Positions 7,679-15,435 of a DNA stretch of 64,000 nucleotides are shown here, in pieces. Position 1 is the first letter of the stretch, and every line of letters starts with the position of its first letter. The stretch comes from PALSA-505 sp963699015 (GTDB taxonomy: Bacteria; Actinomycetota; Actinomycetes; Streptosporangiales; Streptosporangiaceae). Position numbers and translations under genes: made by a program. The DNA is taken from contig CAVOSX010000001.1 in NCBI GenBank assembly GCA_963699015.1, positions 1,240,001 through 1,304,000 on the forward strand, in the 5' to 3' direction. The notes under the pieces were generated by a model. That model was not told the DNA's origin. It worked only from the letters and a program-made list of their open reading frames with translations, and ran no database searches.

Positions 7679-8152
7679 GTGACGCCCTCGCGCTTCGTCG
7701 TGCAGCTGCACGACGCGACGAGCCTGCACTTCGACCTGCGGATACAGGACGGCCAGGTGCTGCGCTCGTGGGCCGTCCCGAGGGGCCCGTCGCTGGACCC
7801 GGGCGTCCGGCGGCTGGCGGTTCCTGTCGAGGATCATTCCCTGGCCGCCGGGGAGTTCGAAGGCGTGCACGAGGGCCAGGCGCGGGGCAGCGGGGCAGTG
7901 ATCATCTGGGACGAGGGCGGCGCCGAGATCATCCGCGACGAGCCCGGGCACCTGTCGCTCGCGCTGCACGGCCGCAAGCTCACGGGCCGGTTCGCCCTGA
8001 CCCGCACCGGCGAGCGCCGGTGGGTGCTGGTCAAGGGCCGCGACGAGCACGCCCGGCCAGGGTCGGACATCGTCGCTGAGCGCCCGCGCAGCGTGCGCAG
8101 CAACCGGACCTGGCAGGAGCTGGCGGCCAGGCCGGGCGGCGGCCAGCGCTGA
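7679..8152 (+). CDS. Stand-alone LigD-type 3'-phosphoesterase domain protein
   Basis: A 157-residue single-domain protein matching the phosphoesterase module of bacterial NHEJ ligase LigD, which trims 3' ends to leave 3'-OH. It carries FVVQLHDATSLHFDLRI with the metal-binding His/His/Asp set, SWAVPRGPSLDP, VEDH, FEGVHEGQARGSGAVIIWD and WVLVKGRDEHA. No polymerase or ligase domain is attached and no Ku gene is nearby. The GTG at 7679 was chosen because homology begins directly after it, although the frame is open further upstream. Convergent with the metallopeptidase gene. Confidence 0.88.
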   Translation: MTPSRFVVQLHDATSLHFDLRIQDGQVLRSWAVPRGPSLDPGVRRLAVPVEDHSLAAGEFEGVHEGQARGSGAVIIWDEGGAEIIRDEPGHLSLALHGRKLTGRFALTRTGERRWVLVKGRDEHARPGSDIVAERPRSVRSNRTWQELAARPGGGQR

Positions 8153-8176
8153 GCCGCGGCCTGGCCGTTCCCGGGA

Positions 8177-8518
8177 TCACCAGCCGAGCTCGTGCAGCCG
8201 GTCGTCGTCGATGCCGAAGTGGTGGGCCACCTCGTGAATGACGGTCCGGCGCACCTGGTCGGCGACCTCGTCCTCGGTCCAGCAGATCGCGCAGATGGCC
8301 AGGCGGTAAATGGTGATCCGGTCCGGCAGCACCCCGGCGTACTGGGTGGTGCGGCTGGTCAGCGGGACGCCCTGGTAGAGCCCGAGCAGCCCTGGAGGAC
8401 CCGGCCCGTGCTCGACCGTGACGGCGACATTGCGCATGAGCCGGCCGAACTCCTCCGGCAGGCCGTCCAGCGCCGCGCTGACCATGTCCTCAAACCGGTC
8501 CGGCTCGACCTCGATCAC
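8177..8518 (-). CDS. Small zincin-like metallopeptidase family protein
   Basis: A 113-residue protein ending in HEVAHHFGIDDDRLHELGW, the HExxH zinc site with the downstream acidic residue typical of the short actinobacterial metallopeptidase family (DUF1025-type). The cysteines in AICAICW are unusual. GTG start. Enzymatic activity for this family is inferred from the motif, and no substrate is known. Confidence 0.85.
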   Translation of the reverse strand: MIEVEPDRFEDMVSAALDGLPEEFGRLMRNVAVTVEHGPGPPGLLGLYQGVPLTSRTTQYAGVLPDRITIYRLAICAICWTEDEVADQVRRTVIHEVAHHFGIDDDRLHELGW

Positions 8519-8558
8519 GAGCCTATTGTCGGCTACGAGCCGCAGCGGGCGGGCCGGA

Positions 8559-9389
8559 TCAGTCGGCCCGCCGGTAGGCCCGGACCGCGAGCGGCGCGAA
8601 CACGATGAAGATTCCGGCCAGCCACGCGATGCTCTGCCACAGACTCGGCTGGAGCGGGTATTGCTTGCCGCCCAGGGCCAGCGCGCGCATCGCGTTGACG
8701 ACCTGGGTGACGGGCTGGTGCTTGGCGAAGGCCTGCAGCCAGCCGGGCATCGTGGAGATTGGCACGAACGCCGAGCTGACGAACGTGAGCGGGAACAGCC
8801 AGATCAGACCGAACGCCTGCACCGACTCCTCGTCCCCGATCGCCAGCCCGGTGAACGCGGCGATCAGGCAGAAGGCTATCCCGAACACGGTGGCCAGCAC
8901 GACCATGGCCACGGCTGGCCCGAAGCCGTTCAGGAACCGGAATCCGACCGCGTAGCCGACCGCGATGATGATCAGGATCGTGAGCAGCATCCGCGCCGAG
9001 TCGGCTACCAGCCGACCGGCCAGTACCGCCGAGCGCGCCATCGGCATCGACCGCAGCCGGTCGATCACGCCCTTCTTCAGCTCCTGCGCCAGCGCTATCG
9101 CGGTGCTGAAGCATGCGAACGCCGCGGTCTGCGCGATGATCCCCGGCATCAGGAAGTTGACGTAGCCGCCAGGGGTGTTGACCGGGATCGCGCCGCCGAA
9201 CACGTAGCGGAACAGCAGCACGAACATCACCGGCTGGATCACGGTGAACACGATGTAGGCGGGTACGCGCATCCAGACCAGCAGGTTGCGCCGGGTGATG
9301 GTGAGCGTGTCGGTCACTGCCCAGCGAGTCCGGGTGATCAGGCCGGGCTCGCCGCTGGGTAGGGTGACGGGCGCGGCGACCGCGGTCAT
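8559..9389 (-). CDS. ABC-2 type permease (DrrB-like)
   Basis: A 276-residue ABC-2 permease with about six hydrophobic segments, for example VFTVIQPVMFVLLFRYVFGG near the N-terminus and ILIIIAVGYAVGF in the middle; MARSAVLAGRLVADS is the characteristic cytoplasmic coupling loop. Its ATG overlaps the stop of the upstream ATPase gene (ATGA at 9386-9389), so both subunits are co-translated. Families of this type export drugs or lipids, as daunorubicin exporter DrrAB does; the substrate here is unknown. Confidence 0.92.
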   Translation of the reverse strand: MTAVAAPVTLPSGEPGLITRTRWAVTDTLTITRRNLLVWMRVPAYIVFTVIQPVMFVLLFRYVFGGAIPVNTPGGYVNFLMPGIIAQTAAFACFSTAIALAQELKKGVIDRLRSMPMARSAVLAGRLVADSARMLLTILIIIAVGYAVGFRFLNGFGPAVAMVVLATVFGIAFCLIAAFTGLAIGDEESVQAFGLIWLFPLTFVSSAFVPISTMPGWLQAFAKHQPVTQVVNAMRALALGGKQYPLQPSLWQSIAWLAGIFIVFAPLAVRAYRRAD

Positions 9390-10438
9390 GACCGTGCCTC
9401 CGCCGCGTCCCTGGCCTCCGCCGCGTCCTTGCGGCCGCCTCGGCGGCGGCCCCGGCCGCGAGCGTCCGGCTGGTCCTCGTCCTCGGCGGCGTGCCCGGTC
9501 AGGGCGAGGAACACGTCGTCGAGTGACGGGCGGCGCAGGGCGAGCCCGTGTACCTGGACGCCGGCCGAGTCCAGTCCGCGCACGGTCTCGATCAGCGCGT
9601 CCGACCCGCGGCCGCCGACCCCCACGCTGACCACCCCGGTCTCCTTGTCGGCGTGCGGCTCGCTCTCGCCGACCGGCGCGATCGCCGCGACCGCGTCGCT
9701 GAGCCGGGACCGGTCGGGCACGGTGAACTCGACCACGTCCCCGCCAACCCGGCCTTTCAGTTCCTCGGCCGTGCCCGCGGCGATGACCAGGCCGTGGTCG
9801 ATCACCACGATCTCGTCGGCCAGTTCGTCGGCCTCGTCCAGGTACTGGGTGGTGAGCAGCAGCGTGGTGCCGCGGGCGACCAGCGACCTGATCGTGTCCC
9901 ACATCGCGAGCCTCGACCTCGGGTCCAGGCCGGTGGTCGGCTCGTCGAGGAACAGGACCTTGGGCTCGCCGACCAGGCTGGCGGCCAGGTCCAGGCGGCG
10001 CTGCATGCCGCCGGAGAAGTTCTTGGCCGCCCGGTCGGCGGCATCGGACAGGCCGAAGCGCTCCAGCAGATCGGTGGCCCGGCTGCGAGCCCGCGGCCAG
10101 CTCAGATGGTAGAGGCGACCGATGATCTCGAGGTTCTCCCGGCCGGTGAGCTCCTCCTGGATGGCCGCCGACTGCCCGGCCAGCCCGATCGAGCGGCGGA
10201 CCGCGGCTGCCTGGCGCACGACGTCATGGCCCTCCACCTGGGCCCGTCCCGCGTCCGGCAGCAGCAGGGTGGTCAGGATGCGCACCGCGGTCGTCTTGCC
10301 GGCCCCGTTCGGGCCGAGCACGCCGAGCACCGTCCCGCGTGGCACCGACAGGTCGATGCCGCGCAGCGCGCGAACCTCTCCGAACGATTTGACCAGGCCC
10401 TCCACGAGGATCGCCGGTCCCGAGCTGGTTTGTGACAC
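9386..10438 (-). CDS. ABC transporter ATP-binding protein (DrrA-like)
   Basis: A 350-residue DrrA-type ATPase: Walker A GPNGAGKTT, signature NFSGGMQRRLDLAASL, Walker B VLFLDEPTTGLD and the H-loop in LLTTQYLDEADELAD. A C-terminal accessory domain (about 225-315) is followed by a charged Arg/Glu/Ala tail that appears disordered. It pairs with the DrrB-like permease encoded just downstream. The promoter region at 10439-10598 is shared with the divergent phosphotransferase gene. Confidence 0.95.
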   Translation of the reverse strand: MSQTSSGPAILVEGLVKSFGEVRALRGIDLSVPRGTVLGVLGPNGAGKTTAVRILTTLLLPDAGRAQVEGHDVVRQAAAVRRSIGLAGQSAAIQEELTGRENLEIIGRLYHLSWPRARSRATDLLERFGLSDAADRAAKNFSGGMQRRLDLAASLVGEPKVLFLDEPTTGLDPRSRLAMWDTIRSLVARGTTLLLTTQYLDEADELADEIVVIDHGLVIAAGTAEELKGRVGGDVVEFTVPDRSRLSDAVAAIAPVGESEPHADKETGVVSVGVGGRGSDALIETVRGLDSAGVQVHGLALRRPSLDDVFLALTGHAAEDEDQPDARGRGRRRGGRKDAAEARDAAEARS

Positions 10439-10482
10439 ATCACCCTCCTCCGCAGGCCACCCGGGCTGCTACGTCCTGTCAT

Positions 10483-10519
10483 CGAACCTACCGGCAGCAC
10501 GCTGCCGCCAGCGAACCTA
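10483..10519. promoter_or_regulatory. Palindrome flanked by direct repeats in divergent promoter region
   Basis: A 7-bp perfect inverted repeat (CGGCAGC-AC-GCTGCCG, 10492-10507) sits between two direct copies of CGAACCTA at 10483 and 10512, 29 bp apart. It lies between the divergent starts of the DrrA-like ATPase and the phosphotransferase, next to TATAAA (10518-10523), a possible -10 element. This looks like an operator for a dimeric repressor of the exporter; the regulator is not identified. Confidence 0.4.
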
Positions 10520-10598
10520 TAAAGACCACTGCTGACGTGACTAAGCCGCGGCCGCAAACTCATCGCGGCCGCGGCCGCCGCCTGGCACTATTCGCTCC

Positions 10599-11486
10599 AT
10601 GCCCGCCTCGCCGCAGTCACCGTCGCCCCGGGCGCTGGCCCAGGCGGCGGAGCTGGCCGGGCGGTCCGCGGCCGTGGCCGCGATACGCCGGCTGGCCGGC
10701 GGCACGCACGCGCGCACATGGCTGCTGGAGACCGTCAATCCCCGGCGGGAGATGGTGCTGCGCGAATATCCCGAGGCCGATGACGCTGCCGCCAGGGAAG
10801 CGCGCGTCCTGACCATGCTGGACGGCCTGGGCGGGCTGGCGCCGCGGCTGCTGGCCGCCGACGCCGGGGGGACATGGTCGGGGCGGCCCTCGGTGCTGAT
10901 CTCGCGGCTGCCCGGCCAGGCCGATATCACGCCCGCCGACCCGCGCCGCTGGGCCGCGCAGCTGGGCACGGCCCTGGCCCGGATCCACCGGGCGCCGCTG
11001 CCCTCGCTGGCCGGGTTGCCCGATGTGATCGGCCGGCCCGGCGGATCACCGGGGCACCTCGCCGGACCCGCCGCTGCCCTCGTCGCGGCGGCCTGGCCGC
11101 AGCTCGCCCGGGCCCCCCGCGTGCTGACGCACTTCGACTTCTGGTCCGGCAACACGCTGTGGGAGCACGCCGCGCTCAGCGGCGTGGTGGACTGGTGCGG
11201 CGCCGCGGCCGGGCCGGCCTTCGACGTCGGCTGGTGCCGCCTGGACCTTTACCTGCTGTTCGGCGAGGACGTCGCGGACGAGTTCCTGGCCGCTTACCGT
11301 GCGGCCGCCACGACCGCCCTGCCCGACGTGGCGCTGCACGACCTGTGGGCCGTCGCCCGCTCGCACGACGGCGTCGAAGAGTGGGTGCCCAACTACAGCG
11401 ACCTCGGCCGGGGCGACCTGACCGCCGCTCAGCTGCGGCGCCGGCATGCGGCCTGGACCAGGCGGCTGCTCCAGGCCGGGCGTTAG
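10599..11486 (+). CDS. APH-family phosphotransferase
   Basis: A 295-residue aminoglycoside-phosphotransferase-fold kinase. The Brenner motif is present as VLTHFDFWSGNTLWE and the metal-binding aspartate as VVDWCGAAAGPAFDVGW. The fold covers antibiotic kinases, small-molecule kinases and homoserine-kinase-like enzymes; nothing here points to a particular substrate. Tail-to-tail overlap of four bases with the acetyltransferase gene (stops at 11483-11486). Confidence 0.88.
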   Translation: MPASPQSPSPRALAQAAELAGRSAAVAAIRRLAGGTHARTWLLETVNPRREMVLREYPEADDAAAREARVLTMLDGLGGLAPRLLAADAGGTWSGRPSVLISRLPGQADITPADPRRWAAQLGTALARIHRAPLPSLAGLPDVIGRPGGSPGHLAGPAAALVAAAWPQLARAPRVLTHFDFWSGNTLWEHAALSGVVDWCGAAAGPAFDVGWCRLDLYLLFGEDVADEFLAAYRAAATTALPDVALHDLWAVARSHDGVEEWVPNYSDLGRGDLTAAQLRRRHAAWTRRLLQAGR

Positions 11487-11899
11487 CGGTTCGCGTCGTT
11501 GCCAAGCCACCCGCCGACGACCGCGGACATGAACCGGGGCTGGTCCCGGAAACCGAGCGCGGTGTAGAAGGATTCGGCATCGTCGGTCTGCAGGCCGACG
11601 TGCTGGCCGGGAACGCGGGCCATCAGCCGCCGGACCAGCCGGGATCCGATGCCCCGCCTGCGGTAGGCGGACAGCGTCCAGACGTCCAGCAGGTACGCGT
11701 TGCAGACACCGTCGGACAACAGCCTGGCCATCCCGACCACACGGGCGCCGTCGCGGGCGATGGCCACGTGCTGCGACTGTTCGAAGGACGCGCGCAGCGC
11801 CCGCGCGCAGCGGCCGTTGTCGAACGCGTCCGCGGCCAGGTCGGCCTTGACCTGGTCCCAGTCGATACCCGCCAGTGATTCATCAATGCGCACGGTCAT
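11483..11899 (-). CDS. GNAT family N-acetyltransferase
   Basis: A 138-residue acetyl-CoA-dependent acetyltransferase. The acetyl-CoA binding motif A is visible in YRRRGIGSRLVRRLMARV, preceded by the beta-strand segment NAYLLDVWTLSA and followed by GLQTDDAESFYTALGF, the usual C-terminal GNAT motif. An upstream ATG at 11917 would add six residues. Acceptor unknown. Confidence 0.88.
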   Translation of the reverse strand: MTVRIDESLAGIDWDQVKADLAADAFDNGRCARALRASFEQSQHVAIARDGARVVGMARLLSDGVCNAYLLDVWTLSAYRRRGIGSRLVRRLMARVPGQHVGLQTDDAESFYTALGFRDQPRFMSAVVGGWLGNDANR

Positions 11900-11949
11900 G
11901 CCGGTAGCATGCAGCATCCTGGCGGCATCGCCCTGGCTAGCTTGGGATC

Positions 11950-12789
11950 GTGCGCTTCGCCATCAAGACCTCACCGCAGGACACCACCTGGGACGCCATG
12001 CTCGCAGTATGGCGGGCAGCCGATGACATCGAGGTGTTCGAGTCAGGCTGGACCTCCGACCACTTCTACCCGATGCACGGTGCCGGTCCCGCGACCCCGC
12101 GCCTGGAGGGCTGGACCACGCTAGCCGCGCTCGGGCAGGCGACCCGGCGGCTGCGGCTGGGCACGCTGGTGACCGGCATTCACTACCGGCATCCCGCGGT
12201 GCTGGCCAACATGGCGGCCACGCTCGACGTCGCGTCCGGCGGGCGCCTGGAACTCGGCATCGGGACCGGCTGGAACCAGGAGGAGTCCGGCGCCTACGGC
12301 ATCGAGCTGGGCACGCCCCGGCAGCGCAGCGACCGGTTCGAGGAGGCCTGCCAGGTGCTTGCCGGACTGCTCTCGCCGCAGCCGGCCACCACGTTCACCG
12401 GCCGCTACTACCGGCTGACCGAAGCCCGGTGCAACCCCAGGCCGGTGCAGCAGCCGCACCCTCCGATCTGCATCGGCGGTCACGGCGAGCAGCGCACCCT
12501 GCGCACCGCTGCCCGTTTCGCACAGCACTGGAACTTCGGCGGCGGGACACCCGGCCAGTTCAGCCGGGCCAGGGACGTGCTGCACCGGCACTGCGCGCAG
12601 GCCGGCCGCGATCCGGCGGAGATCCTGCTGTCCGGCCAGGTGCCGTTCACCGGCGACCCGGCCGAGACGGCCGCCGCTGCCGCCGCGTTCGGCGCGGCGG
12701 GCGCCGGGCTGGCGATCGTCTCGCTGCCGCCGCCGTACACGCCGGCGGTGCTGGAGCCGCTGGCGGGCGCGCTGGCGGAGCTGGCCTGA
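11950..12789 (+). CDS. LLM-class F420-dependent oxidoreductase (first paralogue)
   Basis: A 279-residue TIM-barrel flavin/F420 enzyme of the luciferase-like monooxygenase superfamily. Typical segments are FESGWTSDHFYP, TLVTGIHYRHPAVLANMAATLD, GGRLELGIGTGWNQEE and the C-terminal CIGGHGEQRTLR. GTG start. A close paralogue of equal length lies at 46575 in this window, with the same block order; the last 60 residues are the most different. In actinomycetes these enzymes act on many substrates, so none is assigned. Confidence 0.9.
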   Translation: MRFAIKTSPQDTTWDAMLAVWRAADDIEVFESGWTSDHFYPMHGAGPATPRLEGWTTLAALGQATRRLRLGTLVTGIHYRHPAVLANMAATLDVASGGRLELGIGTGWNQEESGAYGIELGTPRQRSDRFEEACQVLAGLLSPQPATTFTGRYYRLTEARCNPRPVQQPHPPICIGGHGEQRTLRTAARFAQHWNFGGGTPGQFSRARDVLHRHCAQAGRDPAEILLSGQVPFTGDPAETAAAAAAFGAAGAGLAIVSLPPPYTPAVLEPLAGALAELA

Positions 12790-12809
12790 GCCTGCCGGGC
12801 GCCGCGCGC

Positions 12810-13781
12810 TCAGGCCAGGTCGACGATGACCTTGCCGACCGCGCGGCCCTCGACAGCCTCGTGCGCGCCGGCGATGTCATCCAGCGCGAAGTGATGCACG
12901 GGCAATCCGGTGAGGGCGCCGTCCTGCAGCGCGCGGGTGATGTCGTCGGCCGCCTGCCGCAGCGCGGGCACGGGCACCCCGTACAGCAGGATGAACCGGA
13001 GCGTCACGTTCGCGGTCATGCAGGCGCGGACCGGCAGCACCGGGTCGGGACCGTCGGCCGCATAGCTGACCACGACCGTCTCAGGTCCTGAGACCGAGAG
13101 ATCGAGCTCGAGGTTCGGGCCCAGCGCCACCTCGACGATCCGGTCGAACCGCGGGGCAAAGGCGCGGACCTGGTCCGGCGCGTCGGCGTCGGTGTAGTTC
13201 ACGACGAGGTCGGCGCCGGCCTGGGCGGCCAGCTTGGCCTTCTCCTGGCTGCTGACCGTGGTCACCACCCTGGCCCCGGCCCATTTAGCGAGCTCGATCG
13301 CGAAGTGACCGACCGCGCCGGCTCCCCCGGCGACCAGCACCGCCTTGCCCTCCACCGGCCCGTCGGCGAACAGGCACCGGTGCGCGGTCATCGCGGGGAC
13401 GCCGAGGCTGGCCCCCAGATCCATGGAGATCCCGTCGGGCAGCGGGACCGCCCGGTCCGCGGGCAGCACGGTCCATTCGGCCGCGGTCCCCCAGCGCCGC
13501 CCGGAGGCAGCCAGCCAGACCCACACCCGCTGGCCCACCCGCCCGGGGTCGACTCCCTCGCCCACCGCGTCGATGACGCCCGCGCCATCATGGTGGGGAA
13601 TCTGGAACTCGTCGATGGGCCGCGGTGTCGCGCCCGCGCGGCTCTTCCAGTCCGTCGGGTTGATCCCGGAGGCGTGGACCCGGACCCGCACCTCACCGGG
13701 CCCGGGGTCGGGCCGCGGCGCGTCGGTGACGCGCAGCACCTCGGCGGCCGGGCCCTTGCGGTCGTACATGGCGGCTCTCAT
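12810..13781 (-). CDS. NADPH:quinone reductase / zinc-independent MDR oxidoreductase
   Basis: A 323-residue medium-chain dehydrogenase/reductase. The N-terminal GroES-like domain shows ASGINPTDWKSR and the nucleotide-binding domain shows VLVAGGAGAVGHFAIELAKW. The catalytic and structural zinc cysteines of true alcohol dehydrogenases are absent, which fits the quinone oxidoreductase branch. The ATG at 13781 is preceded by GGAGG. Convergent with the F420 oxidoreductase, 20 bp away. Confidence 0.9.
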   Translation of the reverse strand: MRAAMYDRKGPAAEVLRVTDAPRPDPGPGEVRVRVHASGINPTDWKSRAGATPRPIDEFQIPHHDGAGVIDAVGEGVDPGRVGQRVWVWLAASGRRWGTAAEWTVLPADRAVPLPDGISMDLGASLGVPAMTAHRCLFADGPVEGKAVLVAGGAGAVGHFAIELAKWAGARVVTTVSSQEKAKLAAQAGADLVVNYTDADAPDQVRAFAPRFDRIVEVALGPNLELDLSVSGPETVVVSYAADGPDPVLPVRACMTANVTLRFILLYGVPVPALRQAADDITRALQDGALTGLPVHHFALDDIAGAHEAVEGRAVGKVIVDLA

Positions 13782-13911
13782 CCTGGCCTCCTCGCGGTCG
13801 TTCGGCTGCCCGCTCCGTGATCCTCTCACTCGCCCCGCCTCCGCTGCCGCCGCCCCGTCCCGGCTCCGCGGATCGCTGCATGGAAGGGCCTGCGTAGGGC
13901 AGGCTGTCGGG

Positions 13912-14277
13912 GTGGACCACATATTCACGATCGAGGAGGCGCGCCGGCTCCTGCCCGAGGTGCTGTCACGCGCTGAGAACCTGGTGGCGGTCCGCGCGGA
14001 TCTGGTCGAGATCAGGCAGGCCCTGAGCGACGGCTCGCCGTCCCCGCTGGGCGGCCTGGCCGAGGCGAAGGCGCTCGAGGCGAGGATGAGCGAGCTGCTC
14101 GGCTGGTTTCCCGCCAGCGGAATCGAGCTCAAGGGCCTGGCCCCGCTGCTCATCGACTTCCCCGCGATGCTCGACGGCGAGCCGGTGCTGCTGTGCTGGC
14201 TGGAGGGCGAAGCGCAGCTCGGCTGGTACCACAAGGCCGACCACGGCTTCGCCGGCAGGCACCGGATCCCCTCCTGA
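13912..14277 (+). CDS. DUF2203 family protein
   Basis: A 121-residue protein of a conserved uncharacterised family. It begins with FTIEEARRLLPEVL, has a charged helical middle (likely a helical hairpin) and ends with ELKGLAPLLIDFP and VLLCWLEGEAQLGWYH, the family signature. GTG start without a strong ribosome binding site. No function is known; it is not clearly linked to the serpin gene 34 bp downstream. Confidence 0.85.
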   Translation: MDHIFTIEEARRLLPEVLSRAENLVAVRADLVEIRQALSDGSPSPLGGLAEAKALEARMSELLGWFPASGIELKGLAPLLIDFPAMLDGEPVLLCWLEGEAQLGWYHKADHGFAGRHRIPS

Positions 14278-14310
14278 TCGCGCCGGATCCCTTTCCATCC
14301 TGGAGGCTTG

Positions 14311-15435
14311 ATGCCGGACGTACCCGGGCCCGGTGATGCCTTCGGCGCGGCCCTGTACCGGCTGCTGGCCGCCGACGGCGGCAACCTGGTGTTCTCGCCC
14401 GCGAGCATCGGCGCGGCGCTGCAGATGGCGCTGTGCGGCGCGCGCGGCCAGACTGCGGCCGAGATCGCGGCGGCGCTGGGCCTGCCCGGACCGCAAGCCG
14501 CCGCCGAAGGGCTTCGGCTGCTGTCAGCCGGCCTGGCGGACGTGCCGGGTCAGGACGTCATCATCCGCGCGCCGAACACGATGTGGGTGCAGTCGGGGCT
14601 GCCGCTGGAGCCTGGGTTCACCGCGGCGCTGCGCGCGGCCGCCGCCGTCAGCGTCCGCGACGCCGACTTCATCCGTGCTGCTGACGCGGCCCGGCGGGAG
14701 ATCAACGCCCTGATCGGCAAGCAGACCGGGGGCAAGGTCACTGGCCTGCTTCCTCCTGGCGCCATCGGTGCCCTGACCCGGCTGGTGCTGGCCAACGCGA
14801 TCTACCTGAAGGCTGCCTGGGCTTTCCCGTTCCCCGAGCACGCGACCGCCGATGCGCCGTTCTACCCGCAAGGCCCGCGCGCCGGCACCCCGGTGACCGT
14901 GCGCATGATGCGGCTGACCGAGAACCTCCGGTACCTGCGCGAAGGCGGGTTTCAGGCGGTGCTGCTGCCGTACCGCGAGGGCGGGCTGGCCATGACGATC
15001 GTGCTGCCGGACGGGGCGCCTGACCCGGCGCCGGCCGATCTCGCCGCCCGGCTCGGCGCCCTGACCGGGCGTGGCATGCGCCGCCGGGTGACGCTCGCGC
15101 TGCCCAGGTTCCGGCAGGAGGGGGAATACCGGCTGATCCCCGCGCTGCAGCAGCTGGGCATCGGGCGGGCTTTCCAGCCCGGCGTGGCGGACTTCACCGG
15201 CATCACCACGGCCGAGGCGCTGTCCATCAGCGCGGTGGTGCACAAGGCGCACATCGACGTGGACGAGCACGGCACCGAGGCGGCCGCGGCGACGGCGGTC
15301 GTCGCCTTGGCCATGGCTGCCGTCCGCCTGACAGCCCCGCCGGTCACGATGACCGTGGATCACCCGTTCCTGTTCGCGATCACCGACACATCGACGGGCC
15401 TGCTGCTGTTCCTCGGCCGGGTCACCCGCCCTTAG
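14311..15435 (+). CDS. Serpin (serine protease inhibitor)
   Basis: A 374-residue full-length serpin. It has the N-terminal NLVFSPASIGAALQMAL block, LVLANAIYLKAAWAFPF in the shutter region, and the C-terminal DHPFLFAITDTSTGLLLFLG. The reactive-centre hinge reads GTEAAAATAV from residue 321, the small-residue pattern needed for loop insertion, so the protein is probably inhibitory. Counting from the hinge Gly as P15 puts P1 at Met335 and P1' at Ala336, suggesting elastase- or subtilisin-like targets (inference). There is no signal peptide. GGAGG at 14302-14306 supports the ATG at 14311. Confidence 0.95.
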   Translation: MPDVPGPGDAFGAALYRLLAADGGNLVFSPASIGAALQMALCGARGQTAAEIAAALGLPGPQAAAEGLRLLSAGLADVPGQDVIIRAPNTMWVQSGLPLEPGFTAALRAAAAVSVRDADFIRAADAARREINALIGKQTGGKVTGLLPPGAIGALTRLVLANAIYLKAAWAFPFPEHATADAPFYPQGPRAGTPVTVRMMRLTENLRYLREGGFQAVLLPYREGGLAMTIVLPDGAPDPAPADLAARLGALTGRGMRRRVTLALPRFRQEGEYRLIPALQQLGIGRAFQPGVADFTGITTAEALSISAVVHKAHIDVDEHGTEAAAATAVVALAMAAVRLTAPPVTMTVDHPFLFAITDTSTGLLLFLGRVTRP

